NCBI GenBank assembly: GCA_000171835.1
Contig: ABHC01000006.1
Coordinates: 1-64,000, forward strand
DNA: 64,000 nucleotides
Direction of reading: 5' to 3'
DNA from: an alpha proteobacterium BAL199
GTDB lineage: Bacteria; Pseudomonadota; Alphaproteobacteria; Thalassobaculales; Thalassobaculaceae
Positions 15,372 through 25,777 of this stretch are shown one piece after another. The number at the start of each line of letters is the position of its first letter. Position 1 is the first letter of the stretch. The position numbers and the translations under genes are program-made. The notes under the pieces are model-generated. The model made no database searches. It had not been told where the DNA came from and was given only the letters and a program-made list of their open reading frames with translations.

Positions 15372-18157
15372 CCGACGCCAGCCCGCAGCAGAATGTTCGC
15401 TTCGAACTGGACGGCCAGTCGGTCGAAGCCCTTCCGGGCGAGACCATCTGGCAGGTGGCCGACCGGCTCGGCACCGAGATCCCGCATCTGTGCTGGAAGC
15501 CGGCCCCCGGCTACCGCGGCGATGGCAACTGCCGGGCCTGCATGGTCGAGATCGAGGGCGAGCGCGTGCTGGCGGCATCCTGCATCCGCACGCCCAGCGA
15601 GGGCATGAAGGTCCAGTCGGCGTCGGAGCGGGCGAAGTCGTCGCGCAAGCTGGTGATGGAACTGCTGGTGGCCGACCAGCCGGCGCGCGCGCAGGCGCAT
15701 CAGCCGGACTCCACCCTGTGGAAGTTCGCCAACAGCCAGGGTGTGGAGGCCAGCCGGTTCCCGGCGCACCAAGCTCCGTGCGACGACAACTCGCACCCAG
15801 GCATCGCGGTCAACCTGGACGCCTGCATCCAGTGCAATCTGTGCGTCCGGGCCTGCCGCGAGGTCCAGGTCAACGACGTCATCGGCCTGGCCTACCGCGG
15901 CCACCAGGCCAAGATCGTGTTCGACTTCGACGACGCCATGGGCGCCAGCACCTGCGTGGGCTGCGGCGAGTGCGTGCAGGCCTGCCCGACCGGGGCGCTG
16001 ATGCCGAAGACCGCGCTGGACGAGTTCGGGCTGTTCAAGGGCAAGGCCGACCGTCAGGTCGAGAGCGTGTGCCCGTATTGCGGAGTCGGCTGCCAGCTGA
16101 CCTTCAACATCAAGGACGAGGCCCTGGCCTGGGTCGACGGCAAGGAAGGCCCGGCCAACGCCAGCCGATTGTGCGTCAAGGGCCGCTACGGCTTCGACTA
16201 CATCGCCAACCCGCAGCGCCTGACCAAGCCGTTGATCCGGCGCGACGACGTGCCCAAGTCGGCGTCGCTGCCGATCGACCCGTCGAACCCGTACACGCAT
16301 TTCCGGGACGCCACCTGGGAAGAGGCGCTGGATCGGGCTGCCTCAGGCCTGCTGTCGATCAAGGCCGAGCACGGCGGCAAGGGCCTGGCCGGCTTCGGGT
16401 CGGCCAAGGGGTCGAACGAGGAGGCCTACCTGGTCCAGAAGCTGGTGCGCACCGGGTTCGGGACCAACAACGTCGACCACTGCACCCGGCTGTGCCACGC
16501 CAGTTCGGTCGCCGCCCTGATGGAGACCATCGGCTCCGGCGCGGTCACCGCCGGGTTCCGCGAGGCGGTGAACGCCGACGTGATCGTGGTGATCGGCGCC
16601 AACCCGACGGTCAACCACCCGGTGGCTGCCACCTTCATCAAGAACGCCGCCAAGGGTGGTGCCAAGCTGGTGGTGCTGGACCCGCGCGGTCAGGCGCTGA
16701 CCCGGCACGCCACCCACATGCTGCAGTTCAAGCCGGGCACCGACGTTGCCCTGCTGAACGCCATGATGAACGTGATCGTGACCGAGGAGCGGTTCGACCG
16801 CCAGTACATCGACGGCTATACCGAGGGCTTCGAGGCGCTGAAGGCCAGCGTGTCGCCGTTCACCCCGGAAGCCATGAGCCCGATCTGCGGGATCGAGCCG
16901 GAGCGCATCCGCGAGGTGGCCCGGCTGTACGCCGGCGCCGAGCGGGCGATCATCTTCTGGGGCATGGGAGTGTCGCAGCACACCCACGGCACCGACAACG
17001 CGCGCTGCCTGATATCGCTGGCGCTGATGTGCGGCCAGGTCGGCCGCCCAGGTACTGGGCTGCACCCGCTACGCGGCCAGAACAACGTCCAGGGCGCGTC
17101 GGACGCCGGCCTGATCCCGATGATGTTCCCGGACTACAAGCTGGTCGAGAACACCGACATCCACGCCCGGTTCGAGGAGTTCTGGGGCACCACGCTGGAC
17201 CCGAAGAAGGGGCTGACGGTGGTCGAGATCACCGACGCCATCCACGCCGGCACGATCCGCGGCGTCTACATCATGGGCGAGAACCCGGCGATGTCGGACC
17301 CGGACCAGCACCACACCCGGGGCGCCCTGGAGATGCTGGAGCATCTGGTGGTCCAGGACATCTTCCTGACCGAGACCGCGGCGTTCGCCGACGTGGTGCT
17401 GCCGGCGTCGGCGTTCCCGGAGAAGACCGGCACGGTGACCAACACCAACCGGCAGGTCCAGATGGGCCGCCAGGCGCTGCCGCCGCCGGGCGAGGCCCGC
17501 CAGGACTGGTGGATCGTCCAGGAGATCGCAAAGCGGATGGGGCTCGGCTGGAACTACGCCGGTCCCAGCGAGGTGTTCGCGGAGATGGCCCAGGTCATGC
17601 CGTCGCTCGCCAACATCACCTGGGAGCGGCTGGAGCGCGAGGATGCCGTCACCTACCCGTGCGCCGGACCGGACGAACCGGGCAAGGGTGTGATCTTCGG
17701 CGACGGCTTCCCGACCGCCAGCGGCCGCGGCAAGTTCGTGCCGACGCAGATCCTGCCACCCGACGAGTTGCCGGACGCCACCTTCCCGCTAGTGCTGACC
17801 ACCGGGCGGCTGTTGGAGCACTGGCACACCGGGTCGATGACCCGGCGGGCCAGCGTGCTCGACGCGCTGGAGCCGGACGCGTATGTCCACGTCAACCCGG
17901 ACGACCTGGGCCGCTGGAACATCGTGCCCGGCCAGATGGTACGGGTCGCCACCCGGCGCGGCGCCATCGAACTGGCGGCGCGCAGCGACCCGTATGTGCC
18001 GGCCGGCGTGGTGTTCATTCCGTTCTGCTACAGCGAGGCGGCCGTCAACTTCCTGACCAACCCGGCGCTCGACCCGTTCGGCAAGATCCCCGAACTCAAG
18101 TTCGCAGCCGCACGCCTCGAACCCGCAAACGCCGTAACAGCCACCGCCGCCCAGTAA
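15368..18157 (+). CDS. NAD-dependent formate dehydrogenase, catalytic alpha subunit
   Basis: The 929-residue protein oxidises formate to CO2. It begins with a NuoG-like [2Fe-2S] domain (HLCWKPAPGYRGDGNCRAC), then 2x[4Fe-4S] ferredoxin motifs (CIQCNLCVRACRE and CVGCGECVQACPTGAL), then the Mo/W-bis-MGD domain that starts with a further cluster (SVCPYCGVGCQLTF). The likely metal ligand is a Cys in NVDHCTRLCHASSV. Length and layout match Fdh1A/FdsA. In Methylobacterium the two-subunit form uses tungsten, but the metal here cannot be read from sequence. It overlaps the beta gene (ATGA). No fdhD/fdsC-type sulfur-insertion factor is in the window, so it must be supplied elsewhere. Confidence 0.94.
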   Translation: MTDASPQQNVRFELDGQSVEALPGETIWQVADRLGTEIPHLCWKPAPGYRGDGNCRACMVEIEGERVLAASCIRTPSEGMKVQSASERAKSSRKLVMELLVADQPARAQAHQPDSTLWKFANSQGVEASRFPAHQAPCDDNSHPGIAVNLDACIQCNLCVRACREVQVNDVIGLAYRGHQAKIVFDFDDAMGASTCVGCGECVQACPTGALMPKTALDEFGLFKGKADRQVESVCPYCGVGCQLTFNIKDEALAWVDGKEGPANASRLCVKGRYGFDYIANPQRLTKPLIRRDDVPKSASLPIDPSNPYTHFRDATWEEALDRAASGLLSIKAEHGGKGLAGFGSAKGSNEEAYLVQKLVRTGFGTNNVDHCTRLCHASSVAALMETIGSGAVTAGFREAVNADVIVVIGANPTVNHPVAATFIKNAAKGGAKLVVLDPRGQALTRHATHMLQFKPGTDVALLNAMMNVIVTEERFDRQYIDGYTEGFEALKASVSPFTPEAMSPICGIEPERIREVARLYAGAERAIIFWGMGVSQHTHGTDNARCLISLALMCGQVGRPGTGLHPLRGQNNVQGASDAGLIPMMFPDYKLVENTDIHARFEEFWGTTLDPKKGLTVVEITDAIHAGTIRGVYIMGENPAMSDPDQHHTRGALEMLEHLVVQDIFLTETAAFADVVLPASAFPEKTGTVTNTNRQVQMGRQALPPPGEARQDWWIVQEIAKRMGLGWNYAGPSEVFAEMAQVMPSLANITWERLEREDAVTYPCAGPDEPGKGVIFGDGFPTASGRGKFVPTQILPPDELPDATFPLVLTTGRLLEHWHTGSMTRRASVLDALEPDAYVHVNPDDLGRWNIVPGQMVRVATRRGAIELAARSDPYVPAGVVFIPFCYSEAAVNFLTNPALDPFGKIPELKFAAARLEPANAVTATAAQ

Positions 18158-18245
18158 CCGGAGAACCGCCACGGAACCGCTGAGTCCCAGGGTTTTGACA
18201 TAGGTTCTGTCTGCGTCGGGAAACTGGTATGGAAAACTTGATGTG

Positions 18246-18255
18246 TGGTATACCA
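18246..18255. promoter_or_regulatory. Putative GntR operator
   Basis: TGGTATACCA is a perfect 10-bp palindrome 63 bp upstream of the GntR gene and just downstream of the formate dehydrogenase operon. It resembles the T.GTATAC.A half-sites of FCD-type GntR regulators, so autoregulation is likely. Confidence 0.5.
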
Positions 18256-18318
18256 TATACAAATGGCACTGCGGACGCGGCAATCGCAGGCACGGTTGGT
18301 ATCGGGAGGACGCTGTAG

Positions 18319-19035
18319 GTGTCGATCAGCGACAAGCTCAGCCCCATCGCTGAAAACTTCAGCTTGAAGTCTCACACCTTCGAGCTGTTGCGTGCCGCGA
18401 TTCTCGACATGGACATCTACCGGCCCGACGTGGACCTGCGTCTGGACGAGCGGAAACTGGCCGAGAAGCTCGGGGTGTCCAGAACACCCATCCGCGAGGC
18501 GCTGGCGCAGCTGGCCCAGGAAGGGCTCGTCCACATCGTTGCACGCAAGGGCGTCTTCGTGTGCCGTAAGACGCGCGAAGAGATCCTGGAGATGGTTGTC
18601 ACCTGGGCCGCGCTGGAAAGCATGGCGGCCCGGCTGGCGACGCAGAACGCCAGCGACGCCGAACTGCAGGCCTTGCGGGACTTCGCGATCGAACACAGCA
18701 GCGACGTCGAACGGGCGGATTTAGAAGAGTATTCCGACGCCAATATTGTCTTCCATCAGACCATATTGGAGCTTTCGGGGTGCCAACTGCTCAAGAAGAT
18801 GGCCGATACCCTTTTCACCCACATGCAGGCGGTGCGGCGGCGGGCCATGGGCGAGAGCGATCGCGCCCGCCGGTCGGTCGCGGATCATATGGGGATCATT
18901 GATGCGCTGATCACCCGGGATGCGGATCTCGCCTCGCGCCGGGTGCGCGAACATACGATGCGGTTGCACGATCACATCGCCAAGACCTGGTCCAGGATAG
19001 AGGCCCTCGGCTCGTGGCGAGATTTGGCCAGTTGA
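18319..19035 (+). CDS. GntR-family (FCD domain) regulator of the oxalate genes
   Basis: The 238-residue protein has an N-terminal winged helix (LDERKLAEKLGVSRTPIREA, about 40-62) and an all-helical FCD ligand domain, with acidic and histidine positions suited to a metal-bound carboxylate (SDANIVFHQTILELSG and DHMGIIDALI). The GTG start has GGGAGGA upstream. It precedes oxc by 27 bp in the same direction, so it is probably the local regulator of oxalate catabolism, sensing oxalate or a downstream metabolite; the ligand is inferred. A palindromic operator candidate lies in its own upstream region. Confidence 0.9.
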   Translation: MSISDKLSPIAENFSLKSHTFELLRAAILDMDIYRPDVDLRLDERKLAEKLGVSRTPIREALAQLAQEGLVHIVARKGVFVCRKTREEILEMVVTWAALESMAARLATQNASDAELQALRDFAIEHSSDVERADLEEYSDANIVFHQTILELSGCQLLKKMADTLFTHMQAVRRRAMGESDRARRSVADHMGIIDALITRDADLASRRVREHTMRLHDHIAKTWSRIEALGSWRDLAS

Positions 19036-19062
19036 TCTCCAAGGAATAGGAAGAGGACCCAC

Positions 19063-20823
19063 ATGACCCTCGCTGGTACAGCGCCTGCCGCCAAATCGGA
19101 GAACGCGGACAGCGCCGGGACGTCGGCACCCCAGGATTTGACCGACGGCTTCCATCTGATCATCGACGCCCTCAAGCTGAACGGCTTGAACACGATCTAT
19201 GGGGTGCCCGGCATTCCGATCACCGATTTCGGCCGCATGGCACAGGCCGAGGGTATCCGGGTGATCTCGTTCCGCCACGAGCAGAACGCCGGCAACGCCG
19301 CGGCGATCGCCGGATATCTGACGCAGAAGCCGGGACTCTGCCTCACCGTTTCGGCACCGGGCTTTCTGAATGGCCTGACGGCGCTGGCGCATGCGACCAC
19401 CAACTGCTGGCCGATGATCCTCATGTCGGGGTCATCCGAGCGGGAGATCGTCGACCTCCAGCAGGGCGACTATGAAGAGATGGACCAGTTGGCGATCGCC
19501 AAGCCGCTCTGCAAGGCCGCCTACCGCATCCTTCACGCCGCAGACATCGGCATCGGCATCGCCCGCGCGATCCGCGCCGCGGTGTCCGGGCGCCCCGGCG
19601 GCGTCTACCTTGACTTGCCGGCAAAGCTGTTCGGTCAGGTCATGGATGCCGCAGCCGGCGCCAAGTCCCTGGTCAAGGTGATCGACCCCGCACCGAAGCA
19701 ACTGCCCGCGCCGGATTCGATCGAGCGTGCCCTGGGGGTTCTGAAAGGTGCCAAGCGGCCGCTGATCATTCTCGGCAAAGGCGCTGCCTATGCCCAGGCT
19801 GACGACCTGATCCGCCAGTTTGTTGAGAAAAGCGGTGTCCCCTATCTGCCCATGAGCATGGCGAAAGGCATCTTGCCCGACGATCACCCGCTCTCGGCCG
19901 GTGCGGCGCGTTCGCTGGTTCTCCAGGAGTGCGACGTCGTCATGATGATCGGCGCGCGCCTGAACTGGCTCCTGTCCCACGGCAAGGGAAAGCAGTGGGG
20001 TACGGAGCCGAAGAGGATCATCCAGATCGACATCGAGCCGAAGGAGATGGACAGCAATGTCCAGATCGTCGCGCCGATCGTCGGGGACATCGAATCCTGC
20101 GTCTCCGCCCTGCTCAACGCCATGGGGTCGAAATGGCAGGCGAGCTACCCGGAATGGACCAATACCGTTCGGGAAAAGGTAGAGACGAACGTCGCCAGGA
20201 TGGCGCCGAGGCTGAAGAACAACAATGTGCCGATGGACTATCACGGGGCACTCGGTGCGCTGAAGCCGATCATCCAGACGCATCCGGACACGATCTTTGT
20301 GAACGAAGGCGCCAACACGCTCGATTTCGCGCGCTCCATCATCGACATGTACAAGCCGCGCAAGCGCCTCGACGTTGGCACCTGGGGCGTCATGGGCATA
20401 GGGATGGGCACGGCCATTGCCGCGGCGATCGAGACTGGGCAGAAGGTTCTGGCGGTCGAAGGCGACAGCGCCTTCGGCTTCTCCGGCATGGAGGTAGAAA
20501 CGATCTGCCGCTACAACCTGCCGGTCTGCGTCATCGTCTTTAACAACAACGGCATCTACCGAGGCACGGACGTCAATCCAGCCGGCGGCTCGGACGTTGC
20601 GCCAACCGTTTTTGTGAAGGATGCGCGGTACGACATCATGATGCAGGCCTTTGGCGGCGTCGGCATCAACGCCACGACGCCGGACGAGCTTTCGCGTGCC
20701 GTGAACCAGTTCATGGACGACGGCAAACCAACTCTGATCAACGCCGTCATCGACCCTCAGTCCGGCACTGAAAGCGGTCGCATCGGCAATCTCAACCCAC
20801 AGAGTGTGGTGTCCAAGAAGTAG
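19063..20823 (+). CDS. oxc: Oxalyl-CoA decarboxylase
   Basis: This 586-residue thiamine-diphosphate enzyme converts oxalyl-CoA to formyl-CoA and CO2. The N-terminal PYR domain includes [20 protein letters not shown] and the conserved Glu in [18 protein letters not shown]. The C-terminal PP domain holds the ThDP/Mg2+ motif [18 protein letters not shown] ending in NNNG. Overall sequence and length match Oxc of Oxalobacter and Methylobacterium, apart from a polar 26-residue N-terminal extension. It is followed by frc at 43 bp, and together they form the CoA-recycling oxalate pathway. Confidence 0.96.
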   Translation: MTLAGTAPAAKSENADSAGTSAPQDLTDGFHLIIDALKLNGLNTIYGVPGIPITDFGRMAQAEGIRVISFRHEQNAGNAAAIAGYLTQKPGLCLTVSAPGFLNGLTALAHATTNCWPMILMSGSSEREIVDLQQGDYEEMDQLAIAKPLCKAAYRILHAADIGIGIARAIRAAVSGRPGGVYLDLPAKLFGQVMDAAAGAKSLVKVIDPAPKQLPAPDSIERALGVLKGAKRPLIILGKGAAYAQADDLIRQFVEKSGVPYLPMSMAKGILPDDHPLSAGAARSLVLQECDVVMMIGARLNWLLSHGKGKQWGTEPKRIIQIDIEPKEMDSNVQIVAPIVGDIESCVSALLNAMGSKWQASYPEWTNTVREKVETNVARMAPRLKNNNVPMDYHGALGALKPIIQTHPDTIFVNEGANTLDFARSIIDMYKPRKRLDVGTWGVMGIGMGTAIAAAIETGQKVLAVEGDSAFGFSGMEVETICRYNLPVCVIVFNNNGIYRGTDVNPAGGSDVAPTVFVKDARYDIMMQAFGGVGINATTPDELSRAVNQFMDDGKPTLINAVIDPQSGTESGRIGNLNPQSVVSKK

Positions 20824-20866
20824 TCGAACCTCGGCCAATCAAAGGTTTTCTTGAAGGTTACATGCG

Positions 20867-22141
20867 ATGAAAGCTCTGGAAGGCGTCAAAGTTCTCGATT
20901 TCACCCACGTCCAGTCAGGTCCGACCTGCACGCAGCTCCTGGCGTGGTTGGGCGCGGATGTGATCAAGGTGGAGCGGCCCGGTGTCGGCGATGCAACGCG
21001 CAAGCAGCTTGTCGATAAGCCGGGCGCGGACAGCCTCTATTTCACCATGCTCAATCACAACAAGCGCTCGATCGAGATCAACTCGAAGAACGAGGCGGGC
21101 AAGGAAGTCCTGACCAAGCTCATCGAGACATGCGATGTCCTGGTCGAGAACTTCGCGCCCGGTGCGCTGGATCGGATGGGCTTCTCCTGGGAGAACATCC
21201 AGAAGATCAACCCCAAGATCATTGTGGCCTCAGTCAAGGGTTTCGGTCCGGGTCAGTACGAAGACTGCAAGGTCTACGAGAATATCGCGCAGTGCGCCGG
21301 TGGAGCGGCTTCGACGACAGGGTTTCTCGATGGCCCCCCGCTTGTGACCGGAGCCCAGATCGGTGACTCGGGAACCGGTCTGCACCTGGCGCTGGGTATC
21401 GTCGCTGCGCTGTTCCAGCGCCAGACGTCCGGCCGCGGACAGAAGGTTCTGGCACCGATGCAGGACGGGGTGATCAACCTCTGCCGTGTCAAGCTGCGCG
21501 ACCAGCAGCGCCTGGAAGCCGGTCCGCTGAGCGAATACTCGCAGTTTGGCGAAGGCATTCCGTTCGGCGAGGCAACGCCGCGGGCCGGAAACGATTCCGG
21601 CGGCGGCCAACCGGGTCGCATCCTGAAGTGCAAGGGCTGGGAAACCGATCCCAATGCCTACACGTATTTCATTACCCAGGCGGCAGCATGGGAAAAGGTC
21701 TGCGATGTGATCGGTAAGCCGGAATGGAAGACCGACCCTGATTTCGCGACACCCAAGGCACGGTTGCCGCGCCTCAACGTGATGTTCGAGGCGATCGAGG
21801 CGTGGACCATGACCAAGACCAAGTTCGAGGTGATGGAAATCTGCAACCCGCACGACATTCCCGTCGGGCCGATCCTGAGCATGAAGGAAATTGCCGAGGA
21901 TCAAGGGCTGCGGGCGACCGGAACGATCGTTGAGGTCGATCACCCCGAGCGCGGCAAGTACCTCAGCGTCGGATGCCCGATCAAGTTGTCGGACAGCCCT
22001 GTGGAGGTAACACGGTCTCCGCTGCTCGGAGAGCACACGACCGAGATCCTCAAGGACCTGCTGGGCTACTCCGGCGAGGACCTTGAGCGCATCGTCGGAT
22101 CGGGAGCCGTCGGCGACGTCAAGCGAGTGGCTGCAGAGTAA
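20867..22141 (+). CDS. frc: Formyl-CoA:oxalate CoA-transferase
   Basis: This 424-residue class III CoA-transferase moves CoA from formyl-CoA to oxalate, giving oxalyl-CoA and formate. The catalytic aspartate is Asp167 in [14 protein letters not shown], close to Asp169 of the Oxalobacter enzyme. The glycine-rich loop covering the active site is visible as SGGGQPGR. The N-terminal CoA-binding segment ([20 protein letters not shown]) is typical. It sits between oxc and a formyltransferase-like gene in a tight operon, so it regenerates the oxc substrate while releasing formate for the downstream THF ligase. Confidence 0.96.
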   Translation: MKALEGVKVLDFTHVQSGPTCTQLLAWLGADVIKVERPGVGDATRKQLVDKPGADSLYFTMLNHNKRSIEINSKNEAGKEVLTKLIETCDVLVENFAPGALDRMGFSWENIQKINPKIIVASVKGFGPGQYEDCKVYENIAQCAGGAASTTGFLDGPPLVTGAQIGDSGTGLHLALGIVAALFQRQTSGRGQKVLAPMQDGVINLCRVKLRDQQRLEAGPLSEYSQFGEGIPFGEATPRAGNDSGGGQPGRILKCKGWETDPNAYTYFITQAAAWEKVCDVIGKPEWKTDPDFATPKARLPRLNVMFEAIEAWTMTKTKFEVMEICNPHDIPVGPILSMKEIAEDQGLRATGTIVEVDHPERGKYLSVGCPIKLSDSPVEVTRSPLLGEHTTEILKDLLGYSGEDLERIVGSGAVGDVKRVAAE

Positions 22142-22195
22142 GTGGACAGGGAAAGGTCGGCGCTAGATCGATCGGACCGGAGCAGGAGGAATTCG

Positions 22196-23083
22196 ATGCG
22201 AATTGTCGTTCACGGACAGCAGGCGTTCGGAAAGGCTGTGCTGGAGCGGCTGCTGGAGCGCGGCGAGAACGTCGTGGCGGTTTGCTGCGCACCGACGAAG
22301 GAAGGCCGGCCGGAGGATCCGCTTGCGGAATACGCCTCCGAAAAAGGTCTTCCCGTGCACCGGCCTGCCTCATGGAAGACACCTGAAGCGCTTGAACTGA
22401 TGAAGAGCTTCAAGGCGGACGTCTGCATGATGGCTTATGTTCTGCTGTTCGTGCCGCAGGAGGTGAGGGATGCGCCGACTTACGGCACGTTCCAGTACCA
22501 TCCGTCTCTGTGCCCCTGGCACCGCGGGCCGTCTTCGATCAACTGGCCGATCGCGATGGGCAAGACGCAAACCGGCCTGACGATCTTCTGGCCCGACGAC
22601 GGCTTGGACGAAGGCCCGATCATGCTCCAGAAGACCTGCGAGATCGGACCCGACGAAACCCTCGGCGATGTCTATTTCAAGAAGCTCTTCCCGATGGGCG
22701 TCGATGCGATGATCGAAGGTCTCGAACTCGTGAAGGCCGGGGTGATCCTGAAGCACAACCAGCGGCTGGAGGATGGCTCGTACGAGAGTTGGTTCAAGGC
22801 CGAGAATGCCCGGATCGATTGGTCGAAGTCGGCGCGTGACGTTTACAATCTGATCCGGGCCGCGAACCCCGCCCCGGGCGCCCAGACGACAATCCACGGA
22901 ACGGAACTCCAGGTCTTCGACTGCAAGCTTCTGGACGGAGACGGTACGCCGGGCGACCTCGTCGAAACCAACGACGCCGGTATCGTGATGCAGGCGAATG
23001 GGGGCCGGATCCAGATCGAACGCGTTCGCCCTGCTGGCGGACAAAAGCAGCCGGCGACCGCCTGGATCGCCGAGCACGGTTGA
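22196..23083 (+). CDS. Formyltransferase-family protein in the oxalate operon
   Basis: From the ATG at 22196 (AGGAGGA upstream) the product is 295 residues. It has the two-part layout of methionyl-tRNA formyltransferase and the hydrolase part of 10-formyl-THF dehydrogenase: a Rossmann-like formyl-THF domain (about 1-200) and a C-terminal OB-like domain (about 205-290). The catalytic region keeps the fold's Asn/His/Asp logic loosely: YHPSLCPWHRGPSSINWPI supplies the His and DDGLDEGPIMLQK the Asp. Its place between frc and formate-THF ligase argues against a housekeeping fmt. It could hydrolyse 10-formyl-THF or shuttle formyl groups between CoA and THF. The specific reaction is inferred. Confidence 0.8.
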   Translation: MRIVVHGQQAFGKAVLERLLERGENVVAVCCAPTKEGRPEDPLAEYASEKGLPVHRPASWKTPEALELMKSFKADVCMMAYVLLFVPQEVRDAPTYGTFQYHPSLCPWHRGPSSINWPIAMGKTQTGLTIFWPDDGLDEGPIMLQKTCEIGPDETLGDVYFKKLFPMGVDAMIEGLELVKAGVILKHNQRLEDGSYESWFKAENARIDWSKSARDVYNLIRAANPAPGAQTTIHGTELQVFDCKLLDGDGTPGDLVETNDAGIVMQANGGRIQIERVRPAGGQKQPATAWIAEHG

Positions 23084-23123
23084 CGTCAAGGAACACACAC
23101 AATCGCGGAAAGAGTGACCGGCC

Positions 23124-24791
23124 ATGTCAGACATCGAAATCGCCCGCGCCGCCAAGAAGAAACCGATCCAGGAGATCGGTGCTGGCCTTGGAATTCCTAC
23201 CGAACATCTTGTGCCTTATGGACATGACAAGGCGAAGGTCTCAGCAGAATTCATCAAATCCTGTTCGACGCGGAAAAATGGTCATCTGATACTGGTCACG
23301 GCGATCAACCCGACACCGGCCGGAGAAGGCAAGACGACGACAACCGTCGGTCTGGGTGACGGGCTGAACGCCATCGGCAAAAAGGCGATGATCTGCATCC
23401 GCGAGGCTTCGCTCGGGCCGAATTTCGGGATGAAGGGTGGCGCGGCTGGCGGTGGGTATTCCCAGGTCGTGCCGATGGACGACATGAACCTCCACTTCAC
23501 CGGCGACTTTCACGCGATCACGTCGGCCCACAATCTTCTCGCAGCGATGCTCGACAACCATGTCTACTGGGGCAATGCGCTGGACATTGATGTCCGCCGT
23601 GTCGCGCTGCGCCGGGTGATGGACATGAACGACCGGGCGCTCAGGCAGGTCGTCTGTAACCTCGGCGGTGTCGCCAACGGATTCCCGCGCGAGTCGGGTT
23701 TCGACATCACCGTTGCCTCGGAAGTCATGGCAATTCTGTGTCTGGCATCCGATCTGGCCGATCTGGAGCGGCGGCTCGGGGATATCATTGTCGCCTATCG
23801 CCGGGACAGGAGCCCCGTCTACGCCCGGGACATAAAGGCGGATGGTGCCATGGCGGTCCTGCTCAAGGATGCCATGCAGCCGAACCTGGTCCAGACGCTG
23901 GAGAACAACCCGGCTTTCGTCCATGGCGGCCCCTTTGCCAATATCGCCCATGGCTGCAACTCGGTCGTGGCGACGACAACGGCACTCAAGCTTGTTGACT
24001 ATGTCGTGACCGAAGCCGGCTTTGGCGCGGATCTCGGTGCCGAGAAGTTCTTCGACATCAAATGCCGCAAGGCGTCCCTGCGGCCGTCGGCGGTGGTGCT
24101 GGTCGCGACCGTGCGGGCGATGAAGATGAACGGTGGCATCAAGAAGGACGATTTGGGCAAAGAGAACGTCGAGGCGGTGAAGAAAGGCTGCGCGAACCTC
24201 GGGCGGCATATCGAGAACCTCACGAAGTTCGGCGTGCCGATGGTCGTCGGCATCAACCACTTCGTCACCGATACCGACGCTGAGGTCCAGGCGATCAAGG
24301 ACTACTGTGCCGAGCGCGGTGTCGACGCAATCCTGAACACGCACTGGGCGAACGGTGGCAAGGGGATCGAGGAAACGGCCCGGAAGGTCGTCGCACTGTG
24401 CGAAGGCGGCACCGCCGACTACCGCCCGCTCTATCCCGACGACATGCCGCTGTTCCAGAAGATCGAAACGATCGCGAAGGAAATCTACCGCGCCGACGAG
24501 GTCGTTGCCGACGCCAAGATACACAGTCAGCTGAAGGAGTGGGAGGAGCAAGGCTACGGCAACCTGCCGGTGTGCATGGCCAAGACCCAGTACTCTTTCA
24601 CCACCGACCCGAACTGGCGCGGTGCGCCGACCGGCCACAATCTGCCGGTGCGCGAGGTGCGGCTTTCGGCAGGGGCCGGATTTGTCGTGGTTGTCTGCGG
24701 CGAGATCATGACCATGCCGGGACTGCCAAGAACTCCGGCGGCGGAAACGATTCGCATTAACAAGGAAGGTCTTATCGACGGCCTGTTCTGA
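23124..24791 (+). CDS. fhs: Formate-tetrahydrofolate ligase
   Basis: This 555-residue enzyme joins formate to THF using ATP, giving 10-formyl-THF. The nucleotide loop [18 protein letters not shown] is visible near 63-80, and the family segments [20 protein letters not shown] and [20 protein letters not shown] follow. Length matches the usual 555-560. It lies 40 bp after the formyltransferase-like gene. In this operon it captures formate released by Frc for serine or purine synthesis, while the formate dehydrogenase upstream oxidises the remainder. The name ftfL is used for the same enzyme in methylotrophs. Confidence 0.96.
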   Translation: MSDIEIARAAKKKPIQEIGAGLGIPTEHLVPYGHDKAKVSAEFIKSCSTRKNGHLILVTAINPTPAGEGKTTTTVGLGDGLNAIGKKAMICIREASLGPNFGMKGGAAGGGYSQVVPMDDMNLHFTGDFHAITSAHNLLAAMLDNHVYWGNALDIDVRRVALRRVMDMNDRALRQVVCNLGGVANGFPRESGFDITVASEVMAILCLASDLADLERRLGDIIVAYRRDRSPVYARDIKADGAMAVLLKDAMQPNLVQTLENNPAFVHGGPFANIAHGCNSVVATTTALKLVDYVVTEAGFGADLGAEKFFDIKCRKASLRPSAVVLVATVRAMKMNGGIKKDDLGKENVEAVKKGCANLGRHIENLTKFGVPMVVGINHFVTDTDAEVQAIKDYCAERGVDAILNTHWANGGKGIEETARKVVALCEGGTADYRPLYPDDMPLFQKIETIAKEIYRADEVVADAKIHSQLKEWEEQGYGNLPVCMAKTQYSFTTDPNWRGAPTGHNLPVREVRLSAGAGFVVVVCGEIMTMPGLPRTPAAETIRINKEGLIDGLF

Positions 24792-24803
24792 GGGGAAGTT
24801 GGC

Positions 24804-25661
24804 GTGATACGCAAGATTCTCGTTCCGGTGAGAGGAGACGGCAAGGGCGACAACGTGCTCGCCCATGCTGCCGCGATTGCGCATCGCCATACGTCCCACG
24901 TCGTCGTCGTGCATTGCCGACCGCGTCCCCAGGATCTGATGCCCTATGGCATCTACATCCCGGATTTCCTGCGCAAACAGCTTGTTGAACAGTCCTACAA
25001 GCTGGCTGATCAGGAGGAGGCTGGACTCCGAGACGAACTCAGAACGCTCGCGCTCAAGTTGAATCTTGATGATTCAGGCAACAAGATTGGTAAGGTTGCG
25101 AGCGTCGAGTTTGTCGAGGAGGCTGGTCGGCAGGTCGACGTCATCAAACGGCGAGGGCGCTTGGCTGACGTGATAGCGGTGGCCAAACCTGACCGGGACA
25201 GGAACCTGGGTGCAAATACGCTCAAGGCTGCCTTGTTTCATTCCGGACGTCCGGTCCTCATGTGTCCGCCTCGGGCGACGCCGCCGGAATCATTGAGTGC
25301 GAAGGTCACGATCGCCTGGAACGGCAGTGCGGAGGCCGCTCAAGCCCTGTCGAGATGCAAATCCATATTGCGTGGCGCCGATACGATCTGGGCGCTGTCG
25401 AACGGTACCGACGCCGGGCCCGGCACATCAGTTGATGATCTGATTTCGTACCTCAAGTTGCACGACATCAAGGCCACGGTGGAGAAATTCTCCGCGAGCG
25501 AAAAGGCCGGTCGGGAATTGTTGCGGGTCAGCGCCGGTCTCGGGGCTGACATGATGATCATGGGCGCCTATGGCGACAGCCACGAACGTGAAACCATTTT
25601 CGGCGGTAATTCCCAGGCGGTTGTTGATACGGCAACCATGCCGGTTCTTCTCAATCACTGA
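24804..25661 (+). CDS. Universal stress protein, tandem UspA domains
   Basis: The 285-residue protein has two Usp folds. The first (about 1-140) starts IRKILVPVRGDGKGDNVLAHA. The second (about 150-285) starts KVTIAWNGSAEAAQALSRC and ends in an ATP-binding glycine pattern (MGAYGDSHERETIFGGNSQ). It is 12 bp after the THF ligase gene, so it belongs to the same transcript. GTG is the start. Such proteins bind ATP and modulate stress survival or enzyme activity; a link to oxalate or acid stress is plausible but unproven. Confidence 0.9.
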   Translation: MIRKILVPVRGDGKGDNVLAHAAAIAHRHTSHVVVVHCRPRPQDLMPYGIYIPDFLRKQLVEQSYKLADQEEAGLRDELRTLALKLNLDDSGNKIGKVASVEFVEEAGRQVDVIKRRGRLADVIAVAKPDRDRNLGANTLKAALFHSGRPVLMCPPRATPPESLSAKVTIAWNGSAEAAQALSRCKSILRGADTIWALSNGTDAGPGTSVDDLISYLKLHDIKATVEKFSASEKAGRELLRVSAGLGADMMIMGAYGDSHERETIFGGNSQAVVDTATMPVLLNH

Positions 25662-25777
25662 CTGGAGGTGCCGAGGACAAGGATCCACAAGTCAATCTTA
25701 TCAACGCCGCGTCAAGAACGGCAGCAAGCTGTGAACTAATCTCAATAAAAAAGTTCATACCTTTAGGGAGGAATGAC

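Noticed and set aside
14996-16300. Long antisense frame over the formate dehydrogenase genes
   Set aside because: It shows codon-bias shadowing only, and it spans two unrelated subunits on the plus strand.
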